63,731 nucleotides of DNA from CAZTAR01 sp043813895 (GCA_043813895.1 JBDRKQ010000204.1:1-63731); one strand, 5' to 3'. Counted from the first letter of the stretch, positions 16,072-25,430 are shown. Numbers and translations: made by a program. The notes: generated by a model not told the origin, from the letters alone.

Positions 16072-17781
16072 TCACGCAACAAGATCAAGCGACAACTCCG
16101 TTGTCGCAGTTCCATCGAATGCGGCTCCCTCTTCCATCGAGGATGCCTGTATGCCTTCCGCGGTCTCCAGGCGCGCTGCGGCGTCGGAATCGTCCCGCGC
16201 ATCGGGAGACCCGCCGGCGCCGTCATCCCGCTCGCCCGGCTGTCCCACGTCGCCCTGTTCCTGATTGGTGCTGCCGGACGAGGCGTTGTCGCGGCCGCTC
16301 GTGTTCGCCTCTCCCGAGGCGGGCGGCTTGACAACAACTTCCGTGCGATCCATGCGGATGCCGTGCGAGGCCAACGTTTCGCGCAGCTCGCTCATGCGAG
16401 ACTCGATCAGCTTCGCAACTGCCTGCGATTGGGCCTCTACCTGCAACGTCATAGCCTGCTGGTGCATGCGAATCTGCACCTTCAACTGTCCCATCTCGGG
16501 CGGATCGAGTTGCATGGTCACGTGGAACTGCCCGCCCCCCTGCGAAGCCCTCAACACGCGCGCGGCCCCGGACAGGTCGTCGATCCCGTCAACGCCGGCG
16601 GCGAGGGCTTCACCGGCACCGGTCGTCAAGACGCCGGAGGCCGTTGCTGTCCCGGGCAGGCTTAAGCCCGCCTGGGTCGCACTCGCCGACCGCGCCGCGG
16701 GGGCGGATGCTCCATCCGACTGGCCGGACCCATCGAATCCCGACAACATGAACCGTGAGATCGCCGCCGCCGCGTCGTCGCCGGTTGCACTGCGAATCGA
16801 TAGGGATGTTGGCGACTTCTGTGCGGCATCCGACGACGAGAGAGTCTGCAAGCGGGCATAAACCGCCCGACCGCTCTGGGATTGAACCTCAACCGGCTGG
16901 TGTTGCGGCGAACCAGGGTTTTGTTCGCGCGTGCCGCCCTGTTGACGCTGTTCGATCGACATCCGGACCTTGCGCTGTTGGATCGTCTCCTGCTGAAGAA
17001 GCGGCGAGGGTTCATCGCCTCCTCGTTCCGTCTTCACGGCCGGGTTCGCAGTTCCAACGGGACGATCCGGATGCGCCGTGTTTGTTTCAGGACCGTGCTG
17101 CGGATTTCGGTTGTGCCTGCCGGAGGAAGCCTGTTCGCCCGCTGCTTGGCCAGGCAGTTGTGGCTGCCGCTCCTCAGTGACGGGAACCGCCTCCATCGCC
17201 GAAGATGGAGTCGCCGAGGAGCCCGGCTTTGCAGGCGCTCCCGTCAGCGATTCCGGCGACACCCGCCCGTCTGCATCGGAAGCCGCCTGAAGTGACGCGG
17301 TGTGTGTCGCCTTCGCGGCGTCCGTGGGAACAGTCGCGGCCGCTTGTTGTCGAACTTTGGATTCCCCCGTCTCGGGAACGGTTGCCGGAGAGGAGACTGT
17401 CCCAGTAGTGTCCGTCGATGGGGACGCGTTTGTCGCAACCGCCTCAGCCCGACCGGCGCCGATCACATCCGTTCCGGATGATAATACGAGCGGCTTCGTG
17501 ACAGTGGAGGGGTCGGAGGGTTGGCCCTGCTCTTCGGCCGGACGCGTTTCGTCGGCGTCCTCGATGCGGCCGGAGTCGTCTTCGTTTTCGATATCGTCCG
17601 TTTCGGCCGGCAGTTTGGCAGGTTGTTCGGCCGGTTCGTCGAGCGGCGCACGACCGGAGCGCGCTTCATCCAGGAGCTTCTCGAATGTGCTCTCAGGATT
17701 GTCGGGCCGGCGGACGATTCGAGCCGGCAGATCCGCCGTTAGCCGCCCGATCGTATCAGTGGGGAATAGCTGAGGCCCCAT
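16072..17781 (-). CDS. fliK: Flagellar hook-length control protein FliK
   Basis: FliK is a secreted ruler that measures hook length and triggers FlhB switching. The N-terminal 400 residues are low-complexity, rich in Ser, Thr, Ala, Gln and Pro. The conserved C-terminal domain lies at about 420-500 (FHVTMQLDPPEMGQLKVQIR and LRETLASHGIRMDRTEVVV). Length (569 residues) is large, as expected for a ruler. It lies upstream of flgD and downstream of the motE-like gene, the usual order. Confidence 0.93.
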   Translation of the reverse strand: MGPQLFPTDTIGRLTADLPARIVRRPDNPESTFEKLLDEARSGRAPLDEPAEQPAKLPAETDDIENEDDSGRIEDADETRPAEEQGQPSDPSTVTKPLVLSSGTDVIGAGRAEAVATNASPSTDTTGTVSSPATVPETGESKVRQQAAATVPTDAAKATHTASLQAASDADGRVSPESLTGAPAKPGSSATPSSAMEAVPVTEERQPQLPGQAAGEQASSGRHNRNPQHGPETNTAHPDRPVGTANPAVKTERGGDEPSPLLQQETIQQRKVRMSIEQRQQGGTREQNPGSPQHQPVEVQSQSGRAVYARLQTLSSSDAAQKSPTSLSIRSATGDDAAAAISRFMLSGFDGSGQSDGASAPAARSASATQAGLSLPGTATASGVLTTGAGEALAAGVDGIDDLSGAARVLRASQGGGQFHVTMQLDPPEMGQLKVQIRMHQQAMTLQVEAQSQAVAKLIESRMSELRETLASHGIRMDRTEVVVKPPASGEANTSGRDNASSGSTNQEQGDVGQPGERDDGAGGSPDARDDSDAAARLETAEGIQASSMEEGAAFDGTATTELSLDLVA

Positions 17782-17802
17782 GGATAAGGCTTTCCATATG
17801 TG

Positions 17803-18447
17803 CTAAATGCCTGCATCCAGGACCTCCGCCTGTCTTGCATCGCGTTCACCGAGTTTTCCCAAGATGCGCCCGATCCACAGACGCTCTTCACCACTCTTCG
17901 AGCAGGCCTGAACGACCTTCGCGGCCTTGCGCTCGTCCAGGGCCATCAGGATGCGGACGACGTCGGCGTCGCCCTTCTGCTTCAACAAGTCTTTGGCCTC
18001 GCCCGCTTTGAGGCCGGAAATAATCTGCAATTCCCGTTGCAGGCCGCTGTTGTCCTCCTCCTCGGCACGAAGTTGAAGCTCCTGTTCAAACCGCTGTTTG
18101 GCTTCCTTGAGTGCTTCACGCTCCTGGAGCAGCGCAAGTTGCTGTGACTCCAGCAGGCCCCAGGCGTTCTGGATTTCCCTTTCGCGGCGGACCAACTCGA
18201 TCCGGTACTGTTCCTCCAGTTGCTCGTTGCGATGAATTCGCTCGCCGGAAGGCCCCGGTCTCTCATCACCCGCCGCCTCGGCCTCAGCAGCGTCCGAGTT
18301 CTCCGTCTCTCCCTTCAAGACCGCCATTGCTTCCTGCACGCGCTCCCGGGTCAGGCAACCCTGGCTCCAGGCGAAGACCAACAGGCCCACGAGGGCGGCC
18401 AGGTTCACGACCGCGACAACCGACGCTATGGCCCAGATGTGTTTCAC
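17803..18447 (-). CDS. MotE-like flagellar protein with MgtE-N-like domain
   Basis: The protein has one N-terminal membrane segment (residues about 4-26), a long charged coiled coil (about 75-140) and a C-terminal domain resembling the MgtE N-terminal fold (ILMALDERKAAKVVQACSK). This architecture is seen in MotE, a periplasmic chaperone of MotC, and in unnamed proteins between fliJ and fliK in many flagellar operons. It starts with GTG overlapping the fliJ stop codon, with GGAG four bases upstream. Whether it acts on stators or on export is not known here. Length is 214 residues. Confidence 0.8.
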   Translation of the reverse strand: MKHIWAIASVVAVVNLAALVGLLVFAWSQGCLTRERVQEAMAVLKGETENSDAAEAEAAGDERPGPSGERIHRNEQLEEQYRIELVRREREIQNAWGLLESQQLALLQEREALKEAKQRFEQELQLRAEEEDNSGLQRELQIISGLKAGEAKDLLKQKGDADVVRILMALDERKAAKVVQACSKSGEERLWIGRILGKLGERDARQAEVLDAGI

Positions 18448-18917
18448 GACTCTCCAGAATCCTCACAAAGCAGAGCGCGGGCGTGTCGCGTCACGTTCAG
18501 GTCATCGACTTCAGATTGCTCGGCCCTGGCAAGCTCCGCGAGATAGGCCTCCCGCTGTCTCTGCTTGAGCTGATCCAGCACCTTGCTGCTCTTTCGGGCC
18601 TCGGCAAGCTCGGCACGCTCCTGAGCCAGCATCGCCTTGTGGGCGGCAATCGCGGCATCCGCCTCCAGCACACCGCGCCGCAGACGGACCATCCAGTGGC
18701 GACCGGCTTTCAACTCGTCCACCTGCATCGCAGGATCGCACAAAAGCGTTCGCATGACACCGGTCTGGTCGGTGATACGCAGCTCCAGTACGTGCTTCTG
18801 CTCTTCGATTGTCCGGATCTTCCGCAGGCGCGAGGCGACGATGCGCTTCTGCTCGTCCTCTCGCTGACAGCGAAGCCGCAGGAGCGTTTCCAGCCGAAAC
18901 ACGTAACCTCTTGCCAT
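18444..18917 (-). CDS. fliJ: Flagellar export chaperone FliJ
   Basis: FliJ is a coiled-coil stalk protein that links the FliI ATPase to FlhA. The sequence is highly charged and helical throughout, beginning YVFRLETLLRLRCQREDEQK as in the family. The ATG at 18917 overlaps the fliI stop codon by one base. Length is about 157 residues, typical. Its weak sequence identity is expected; position between fliI and fliK confirms the call. Confidence 0.9.
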   Translation of the reverse strand: MARGYVFRLETLLRLRCQREDEQKRIVASRLRKIRTIEEQKHVLELRITDQTGVMRTLLCDPAMQVDELKAGRHWMVRLRRGVLEADAAIAAHKAMLAQERAELAEARKSSKVLDQLKQRQREAYLAELARAEQSEVDDLNVTRHARALLCEDSGES

Positions 18918-20305
18918 CACCTACCCCCTGCCGGTCGACGGCCGGCGCCAGCCGCCTGCTGTTTACCGGTCTGTTGAATCCTTGCCTCTGCCTCGTCTAT
19001 TCGGGAGCACAGTGCCATAACAGCGGCATTCGAAGACTCGAAGTCCACACCTTCATCGATCGCCTGCCGCATGAAAGCCTCAATCGCGGGGCGCATCTGG
19101 ATTGCCAAATCGAACTCCGGATTGGTGCCCGGGGCGTACGCGCCGATGTTCACGAGATCCTCGATCTCGTTCCAGACCGACAGCAGTCGCTTGACGCGGG
19201 CCGCGGCATCCAACTGCTCGGGAGCCACGATATCAGGCATAACGCGGCTGATGCTGTCGAGAACACTGACGGCGGGATAGACGCCGCGGTTGGCCATGCG
19301 ACGAGAGAGCCAAATGTGTCCGTCCAGGGCGCCGCGGACGGCATCCGCCACCGGCTCGTTGATGTCGTCGCCTTCGACCAGCACCGTATACAAACCCGTA
19401 ATGGAGCCCGACTCCGTCTTGCCGCTACGCTCGAGGAACCTCGGCAACATGGCAAAGACACTCGGCGGGTAGCCCTTCGTCGCGGGAGGTTCACCGGCGG
19501 CGAGACCGACCTGACGGCCCGCCATCGCCATGCGTGTGACGGAGTCCATGAGGAGCAACACGTTCGCCCCTTGGTCGCGGAAATACTCCGCCACGGCCGC
19601 GGCGATGTTGCACGCGCGAATCCGCAGGGGCGGCGACTGATCCGACGTGCTGACGACGACGACGGATCGCTTGAGGCCGTGCTCGCCCAGATCTTTCAAA
19701 AGGAAGTCCCCGACCTCGCGGCCGCGTTCACCCACCAGCGCAACCACGGAAACGTCCGCGGTCGTATAGCGCGCCATCATCCCCAAGAGAACGCTCTTGC
19801 CGACGCCGGTGCCGGCGAATATGCCGAGCCGCTGGCCGCAACCGGCCGTCAGTAGCGCGTTGATCGAACGAATGCCGACGGACATCGGCGTATCGATCGG
19901 GCGGCGCTCAGCCGCTTTCGGAGCGCTTCGGTGCAGCGGGTAGTAGGTATCGGCGACGATCGCCGGACCGCCGTCACAAGGACGGCCGAGGCCGTCGAGC
20001 ACGCGTCCGAGCAAGGCCCGTCCGACCGCAATCTTCTGCGAGTCGGTCACGAATCGGACACGATGGCCTTTCGTCACGCCGTGCGCGTCCACGAGCGGCA
20101 TCAGCAGCGTGATGTCCTGTCGGAAGCCGATCACCTCGGCAGGCACGACACGATGGGATCCCACGACGATCTCGCACATCGAGCCGACGGGAACGGGAAG
20201 CCCCGCCACCTGCACGGTCATACCCGTGACCGCCAGGACCCGGCCGCTGACGCCGAGCGTCGGCGCCAGTCTCGCGGTCTCGATCTGTTCGGCCAGTATC
20301 GTCAT
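18917..20305 (-). CDS. fliI: Flagellum-specific ATPase FliI
   Basis: FliI is the hexameric F1-beta-like ATPase that energises flagellar protein export. Walker A AGTGVGKS lies at residues 164-171, and LLLMDSVTRMAMA includes the Walker B. The ATP synthase alpha/beta signature is present (PAVSVLDSISRVMP). The ATG at 20305 overlaps the fliH stop (ATGA), so it is chosen over the ATG at 20341. Length from this start is 462 residues, normal. Confidence 0.97.
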   Translation of the reverse strand: MTILAEQIETARLAPTLGVSGRVLAVTGMTVQVAGLPVPVGSMCEIVVGSHRVVPAEVIGFRQDITLLMPLVDAHGVTKGHRVRFVTDSQKIAVGRALLGRVLDGLGRPCDGGPAIVADTYYPLHRSAPKAAERRPIDTPMSVGIRSINALLTAGCGQRLGIFAGTGVGKSVLLGMMARYTTADVSVVALVGERGREVGDFLLKDLGEHGLKRSVVVVSTSDQSPPLRIRACNIAAAVAEYFRDQGANVLLLMDSVTRMAMAGRQVGLAAGEPPATKGYPPSVFAMLPRFLERSGKTESGSITGLYTVLVEGDDINEPVADAVRGALDGHIWLSRRMANRGVYPAVSVLDSISRVMPDIVAPEQLDAAARVKRLLSVWNEIEDLVNIGAYAPGTNPEFDLAIQMRPAIEAFMRQAIDEGVDFESSNAAVMALCSRIDEAEARIQQTGKQQAAGAGRRPAGGR

Positions 20306-21048
20306 AACTCGATCGCCAACTCCCGCAGGCGTCTCCGCCACTGCTGGACCAACTCGTCGGCGATTCTCTCAACACGCGAGGAGACGGAGGCGTCAACCGT
20401 GCTGTCTGCGCTCTCGACGACCACACCCCCGCGTCCGACGGAGGCATCTTCCACAATCTGAAAGTGCCCTGATGCCTTCATCTTCCGCTGCAAGTCGGAA
20501 GTCAGATTCTCGACCGCGGCCCACTCATCCGGATGTGCCCGCACGACCACCTCGGTCGCGCCGCGCACCATCTCGAGTGCGGCTTCACAGGCCGCAGCGG
20601 CCGAATCGGCGGCGGCGCCCTCAATCTCCGGCAGCCTCTCGACAATGCGCCTGGCAATCACGATTGCCAGAACGACCACGTCGCGACGGGCCGCGAGGTA
20701 CAGCTGTTCCCGCCTCACGCCGAATTCGTCCACGAACGATGCCATGGTGTTGATCAACGACGCCTGATCCGCGGCAAACTGCTCTCGCGCCTGCGAGAGC
20801 GCCTCCGCATGGCCGGCGCGGCGTCCCTCGGCCACGCCCTCTTCAAACCCCTCTTTTCGAGCCTGTCGCCGGACCGCCTGACGCTCGACCTCGGTCTGCG
20901 TCCGTGCTTGTTCGAGTAGCTCTTGCGCCTGTGCCCGCGCGGAGGCGAGCATCTCGTCGGCCTGCCGCGAGATGTCGCGCAGGTCGAGGCTATACATTCC
21001 CCGTGACAGTAATTTCGCATCGCCGGCCTTGATCACGGCACTGCTCAT
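20302..21048 (-). CDS. fliH: Flagellar export regulator FliH
   Basis: FliH is the peripheral stalk that binds and restrains FliI and links it to FliN. The protein has a long helical, Ala/Gln/Arg-rich N-terminal half that includes the GxxxG-like run GFEEGVAEGRRAGHAEAL. The C-terminal half is V-type ATPase E-subunit-like (VLAIVIARRIVERLPEIEG and RAHPDEWAAVENL). Both ends overlap neighbours by ATGA junctions. Length is 248 residues. Confidence 0.94.
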   Translation of the reverse strand: MSSAVIKAGDAKLLSRGMYSLDLRDISRQADEMLASARAQAQELLEQARTQTEVERQAVRRQARKEGFEEGVAEGRRAGHAEALSQAREQFAADQASLINTMASFVDEFGVRREQLYLAARRDVVVLAIVIARRIVERLPEIEGAAADSAAAACEAALEMVRGATEVVVRAHPDEWAAVENLTSDLQRKMKASGHFQIVEDASVGRGGVVVESADSTVDASVSSRVERIADELVQQWRRRLRELAIEL

Positions 21049-22082
21049 ATGATCAGTTCCTTCTCTCCACCGCGACCGCCGATGATGATCTCACCCGAAT
21101 CCTCCAACCGCCGGACGATGTCCACGATCTTCTGCTGGGCCATCTCGACGTCGCTGAGCCGGACGGGCCCCATGTACTCCATTTCCTCTTTAATCATCTC
21201 CACGGCACGGTCGGACATGTTGGAGAATATCTTCTCCTTCAACTCGTCCGTCGCGGTGCGGAGCGCAAGCACCAAGTCGCTCGTCTCGACCTCCTTCAGG
21301 ACCGTCTGGATGCCCTTGTCGTTGACGAGGAGGACGTCCTCGAAGACGAACATCAGACGCCGAATCTGCTCGACCAACTCCGGGTCGTCCTCGCCGAGCG
21401 ATTCGAGGATGCCTTTCTCTGTCGTACGATCCGTCAGGTTCAAGATCTCGGCGACGGATTCGACGCCGCCGACACGCTGTAAGCCGTCGGCCATCAGACC
21501 GCTGAGCCGATGCTCCAGCCCGCGCTCGACCTCTTTAATGACTTCGGGGCTGGTCTGCTCCATCTGCGAAATTCGGCGAATGACCTCGACTCGCTTCTCA
21601 TCCGGCAGGCCGACGAGAATCTCACTCGCCTGATTCGCGGCCAGGTGTGACAGGATCAGCGCGATCGTCTGCGGATGCTCATCCTGAATGAACGCAAGGA
21701 GGTTCTCGGTCTCGGCCTTCTGAAGGAACGTGAACGGCTTGGAGTAGAACTGATGCTCGATCTGCTTCATGATCCGCTCGGCCTCATCCTTGGGAAGAGA
21801 CTGAGAAAGCAGAGCCCGCGCGTACGACAGACCCCCCGCTTCAGAGTATGTCCTTGCCAAAGCGAGCGCGTGGAACTCTTCGATGACCGCTTGGCGCTGC
21901 TGTTCCGTCACAACGCCGAGGTTCGCAATCTCGCGACTCACGGACTCGACTCGCTCCTCGTCGAGCGACTTGAGCACCTGCGCGGCCGAGCCCTTGTCCA
22001 GGCTGACGAGAAGTATCGCGGCCTTTCGGGGACCCGATATGTGCTCCTCGACACTGGCTTGTTTCTGTTTGGCTGCCACCAT
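21045..22082 (-). CDS. fliG: Flagellar motor switch protein FliG
   Basis: FliG connects the MS ring to the C ring and carries the torque-generating residues. Three domains are evident: the N-terminal FliF-binding part (GPRKAAILLVSLDKGSAAQV), the middle armadillo part with EHPQTIALILSHL, and the C-terminal torque helix region (LMFVFEDVLLVNDKGIQTVL and FSNMSDRAVEMIKEEMEYMG). Length (345 residues) is typical. A 170-bp gap with palindromic repeats separates it from fliF. Confidence 0.97.
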   Translation of the reverse strand: MVAAKQKQASVEEHISGPRKAAILLVSLDKGSAAQVLKSLDEERVESVSREIANLGVVTEQQRQAVIEEFHALALARTYSEAGGLSYARALLSQSLPKDEAERIMKQIEHQFYSKPFTFLQKAETENLLAFIQDEHPQTIALILSHLAANQASEILVGLPDEKRVEVIRRISQMEQTSPEVIKEVERGLEHRLSGLMADGLQRVGGVESVAEILNLTDRTTEKGILESLGEDDPELVEQIRRLMFVFEDVLLVNDKGIQTVLKEVETSDLVLALRTATDELKEKIFSNMSDRAVEMIKEEMEYMGPVRLSDVEMAQQKIVDIVRRLEDSGEIIIGGRGGEKELII

Positions 22083-22121
22083 TGCCGCGTCTACTTCCTA
22101 GAGCGTTGTCGTCGCTCAAAT

Positions 22122-22230
22122 TGTGGGTGCCGCTGGCGGCTCGCCCGCCAGTATGGCACGGGCAGGCAAGCTGTCCGTCCGTCGATCACCCGAGGGGACA
22201 CTGGCGGACAAGCCGCCAGTGGTACCCACA
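22122..22230. repeat. Tandem palindromes, TGGCGG-CCGCCA family, between fliF and fliG
   Basis: The gap carries CGCTGGCGG/CCCGCCAG and CACTGGCGGACAAGCCGCCAGTG hairpins, flanked by GGGTGCC and GGTACCC. The unit is the same as at 7222-7293 and 34782-34843. In a superoperon such hairpins may tune relative expression of fliF and fliG or stabilise mRNA ends. Confidence 0.65.
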
Positions 22231-22255
22231 CCGTTCAGGCTTCTGTCCATTCCGC

Positions 22256-23956
22256 CTAGCCCGCAGACTCGATCCAATTCTCCAGAATCGCCGCCGAGCC
22301 TGCGGGGTCCTCCTCGACCATCTGGCTGATCTGCTTGGCGATCTGTTGCGTGCGGACCATGTTTTCGTCGACCTCGTGCCCGACCAGGAGCCCTTCCATG
22401 CCTTGCGCTTCGCCCACGGTGACCGGTCCACCGCCGAGAGATTCGAGCGATACCTCTTCGCCAACGCCCATGGACGACAGTCCGCCCAGCCCGCCGCCGA
22501 TGCCACCGGCACGCCCCGCGCGACCTCCGAACGCCGCCGCGGCCGGGCTCGACACGGCGATGGCGGCCTGCGCCTTCTTCGCAACGCGGAACACCATGAA
22601 CAGGCTGAACAGCGCCAAGAGTCCCAAGCCGATTTGCGGACCGTAGTTCTTCGTCATGGCGATGAAGTTGAGCCCGCCGGCCAATTCCGTGGCGGGCTGC
22701 ATCTCCTCGGCAAGATCGGGATACCAACGCACGACGACCTGCTCGTCTTCAGTGGCGTTGATCAATGGCTTGATGATCTCGCGAATCCTTGGCAACTCGA
22801 TGGCGGCAACCTTCTCGACCGCGGCGACCGAGGAATCCTCCGAGCCCTGCTCTTGAAGAATCCGAGCAAGATAACTCCGTGGAACACTGACGGATGCCGC
22901 CAAATGCTCGAGATATCCTTTCCGCTTATCAGTCACCGTGCTCTTGACGTCGCGATCGCCCTCCATCGTCGTCTCGGATTTCTCACGGGTACTCGACTGT
23001 CCACCGGCGCCCTCGGTCGTCCCCCGGCCGACGTTGGGCCTCACGCCCGGTCCCGTGGCGACCGCGCTGTTGTTCATTTCCTCGGTCTCAGAGGTTTCCT
23101 TACTGACGACCGGTTTACCGAGCGTTTTCTCCTGGATTTGCTGATCTTCGGATCGCAGCGTGGCGTGGACGTCTACCAGAACACCGGGGATGTACAGCAA
23201 CTGGTGATGAATCTTCTGTGCGTAGTGCTCTTCGTGCTTGCGTTGCATCTCCAGATGTTCCGTCGGCATTGCCTCATCGGAGTCCGGCGGACGGTAGAAC
23301 CGCGTTCCGTCAGTAATCTTGACGTTCTGCGGCGTCATGCCGCGGACCGCCCCCGCGACGAAGTTGGCGATGGCCCCGACACGCTGCTTGCCGAGTGTTT
23401 GACCGCCGGCAAGCGTGACATGCACGCTGGCCCGCGACGATGCGCCGCCCCTACTGATGAAGCCTCGCTGCTTAGGGACCTCGATCAAGACGGTCGCATC
23501 CTGGATGCCCTGGAAGCGGCTTAGGACTCTCGATAGTTCGGTCTCCAGGCCTCGAAGCTGTTTCCACTGCGTCTTCTGATCGCTCTCAAACACATTCTCG
23601 TCCTGAACGAGCGATTCGTAACCCAGGCTCGTGTCTCGCGGCATCGCGTTGTTCTGCAACAGGACCGCGTGGGCGCGGCGCCGTTCGTTCTCGTCGCCGC
23701 GAATGAGGATTCGATTTCCCTCGACCTTGGTCTGCAGGCCGACGAGAACCAGTTGTGCCTCGACCTGCTGCATCTCCTGCGGCGACAAGTCCTGGGGCAG
23801 CAACTCGGTCCAGACGCCCTCGCTGCTCCACCGGATCATCATCCACGTCGCGCCACACAGAATGACGAGCAGCAACAGGACGGCCGCCTTCTGAGAGGCG
23901 GACATGCCCCGCAGTTGTTCGCCGATGTACTTGGCTTGTGCGTTCAGAAATTCCAT
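22256..23956 (-). CDS. fliF: Flagellar MS-ring protein FliF
   Basis: FliF forms the membrane MS ring. An N-terminal membrane helix (about 24-42) is followed by the YscJ/FliF ring-building domains (LQTKVEGNRILIRGDENERR, then FEVESDQK-like segments and LSRVLSRFQGIQDATVLIEV). A second membrane helix is near residue 455 (IGLGLLALFSLFMVFRVA). The C-terminal tail ends ILENWIESAG, the short FliG-binding helix. Length is 566 residues. Confidence 0.96.
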   Translation of the reverse strand: MEFLNAQAKYIGEQLRGMSASQKAAVLLLLVILCGATWMMIRWSSEGVWTELLPQDLSPQEMQQVEAQLVLVGLQTKVEGNRILIRGDENERRRAHAVLLQNNAMPRDTSLGYESLVQDENVFESDQKTQWKQLRGLETELSRVLSRFQGIQDATVLIEVPKQRGFISRGGASSRASVHVTLAGGQTLGKQRVGAIANFVAGAVRGMTPQNVKITDGTRFYRPPDSDEAMPTEHLEMQRKHEEHYAQKIHHQLLYIPGVLVDVHATLRSEDQQIQEKTLGKPVVSKETSETEEMNNSAVATGPGVRPNVGRGTTEGAGGQSSTREKSETTMEGDRDVKSTVTDKRKGYLEHLAASVSVPRSYLARILQEQGSEDSSVAAVEKVAAIELPRIREIIKPLINATEDEQVVVRWYPDLAEEMQPATELAGGLNFIAMTKNYGPQIGLGLLALFSLFMVFRVAKKAQAAIAVSSPAAAAFGGRAGRAGGIGGGLGGLSSMGVGEEVSLESLGGGPVTVGEAQGMEGLLVGHEVDENMVRTQQIAKQISQMVEEDPAGSAAILENWIESAG

Positions 23957-23983
23957 CGCAATCCGTTACGATCCGGCATCCGC

Positions 23984-24310
23984 CTAGACGCGCATCTGCT
24001 GCAACTCCTGATAGGCCTCGGTCAGCTTGTTGCGAATCTCCATCAACAGATCGAAGGCGACGCCGGCCTTCCGGGTCGCCGTAAACACCTCGGCCATGTT
24101 GTCCGTCTCGCCGGTCAGCAGCTTCTGCACACCGGCGTCAGCCTCGGTTTGCAGGCGATTGACCTGCTCCAGGCTCTCCATGAGATACGCCTTGAAGTCC
24201 TTGGTCGGCGCGTCCACAGGCCCGGTCGGCGCGACCGGCTCCAGCGACATGGGGGACTGAATCGGTCGAAGGGGCGAGATGCCGCCGGCGCCGATTGTCG
24301 GATCAGCCAT
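23984..24310 (-). CDS. fliE: Flagellar hook-basal body protein FliE
   Basis: FliE joins the MS ring to the rod. The conserved C-terminal part is present (VQKLLTGETDNMAEVFTATR and FDLLMEIRNKLTEAYQELQQM). Length is 108 residues, typical. It stands between flgC and fliF as in most flgBC-fliE-fliF operons. Confidence 0.95.
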   Translation of the reverse strand: MADPTIGAGGISPLRPIQSPMSLEPVAPTGPVDAPTKDFKAYLMESLEQVNRLQTEADAGVQKLLTGETDNMAEVFTATRKAGVAFDLLMEIRNKLTEAYQELQQMRV

Positions 24311-24370
24311 TGTCAGACTCCTTCGTCATCCTGCCGCGCGGCCTTGTCTGCCGCCCGACGTACAGCCCTG

Positions 24371-24772
24371 TTACCCCAGAATCCGAAGCGTGCTGGCGAT
24401 GATCGATTTCGTCGCGTCAACGGCTGTGAGGTTCGCCTCGTAAGCCCTCACGGCGACCATCGCGTTGATCATCTCCGTGGACATGTCCACGTTGGGAAAC
24501 AGCACGATTCCGTCAGCATCCGCGTCGGGATGTCCCGGGTCCATGACCTTCCGCGGCTTGCCCAGCATGTCCTCGACGACCTTCTCCACGTGGACGCCCG
24601 CCCCGCCGTTGCCGTCTCCTTCCGCAAGCAGCGCGACACGACGCAGGTATGGGCCCGGCTGCCCGTCGCTACGTCGCGTGGCGTGCGCGTTGGCGATGTT
24701 CCCGGCGATCGTGTCGATCCAGGTTCGCTGAGCCACCAGGCCGGAAGTGCTAATGTCCAAAGCGCCGAACAT
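24371..24772 (-). CDS. flgC: Flagellar proximal rod protein FlgC
   Basis: FlgC is a proximal rod subunit. The N-terminal motif is visible (LDISTSGLVAQRTWIDTIAG followed by NIANAHATRRSDG), and the C-terminus reads AYEANLTAVDATKSIIASTL. Length is 133 residues, typical. It follows flgB by about 40 bases. Confidence 0.96.
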   Translation of the reverse strand: MFGALDISTSGLVAQRTWIDTIAGNIANAHATRRSDGQPGPYLRRVALLAEGDGNGGAGVHVEKVVEDMLGKPRKVMDPGHPDADADGIVLFPNVDMSTEMINAMVAVRAYEANLTAVDATKSIIASTLRILG

Positions 24773-24810
24773 ACCGAATCACCTCAACACGGAAAACCGA
24801 GACAACCTCG

Positions 24811-25248
24811 CTACCGGACGCGACCGCGAATCGCCTTTGACAGTCCCTCAAAACGTCCCTGGAGCAACTCCGCCGCCGCTTGATTCATCATCGTGTTCTC
24901 GGCGAGCATCGCCATCTGTCGCTCGATCCTCGCATTCGTACCGTCCTGAAACAGCAGGTTCTCGACAGGCCGCTCACTCGGTTTTACGCGGAGACGTCCC
25001 GTGGTCTGATCTACTGAGAACTCGTCCGTCGCCCGCATTTGAAACTCGCCGTCTCGCTCCGCCCGGCTCTCGGCCGCCTCTCGCAGGGCGGACTGAAACG
25101 AAGAGACATCCAGTTGCTTCGTGCGGTAGCCCGGCGTCAGGATGTTCGCGATGTTGTCGGCGAGCATGTGGTTTCTCGCCTCGGTGAAGGCCAGCGTCTT
25201 CTCCAACATGGGAAACGCCCCGCCGCCGGTTATCTCCGTCAGAAACAT
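24811..25248 (-). CDS. flgB: Flagellar proximal rod protein FlgB
   Basis: FlgB is a proximal rod subunit and the first gene of the flagellar superoperon. The motif HMLADNIANILTPGYRTKQL and the C-terminal hydrophobic heptads (MAMLAENTMMNQAAAELLQG) are diagnostic. The ATG at 25248 is chosen: the longer frame (ATG at 25305) would begin inside a strong sigma-54 promoter, and the family starts near this position. Length is 145 residues. Confidence 0.95.
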   Translation of the reverse strand: MFLTEITGGGAFPMLEKTLAFTEARNHMLADNIANILTPGYRTKQLDVSSFQSALREAAESRAERDGEFQMRATDEFSVDQTTGRLRVKPSERPVENLLFQDGTNARIERQMAMLAENTMMNQAAAELLQGRFEGLSKAIRGRVR

Positions 25249-25300
25249 CGCACGCCTGCTCCAAGACTCCGGGCGCAACCCCGCTTCACCACCCACAAGA

Positions 25301-25316
25301 GGCAAGCCTCATGCCA
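25301..25316 (-). promoter_or_regulatory. Sigma-54 promoter of the flagellar superoperon
   Basis: On the minus strand the sequence TGGCATG-AGGC-TTGCC matches the sigma-54 consensus TGGCACG-N4-TTGCW at all but one of the defined positions, with exact GG/GC spacing. It ends about 52 bases before the flgB ATG. The gene immediately upstream encodes a GAFTGA-containing sigma-54 activator, which fits. Confidence 0.75.
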
Positions 25317-25430
25317 GAAATCGCGGCCGCCTTCCGATGCTGGGAACTCCCTTGTTATCTGAACCTCCTCACGGGCATCGGCAAACTTTGCCGACCCGCG
25401 CAATCCTTGCGCTACTTCGCATTGCGGCGG

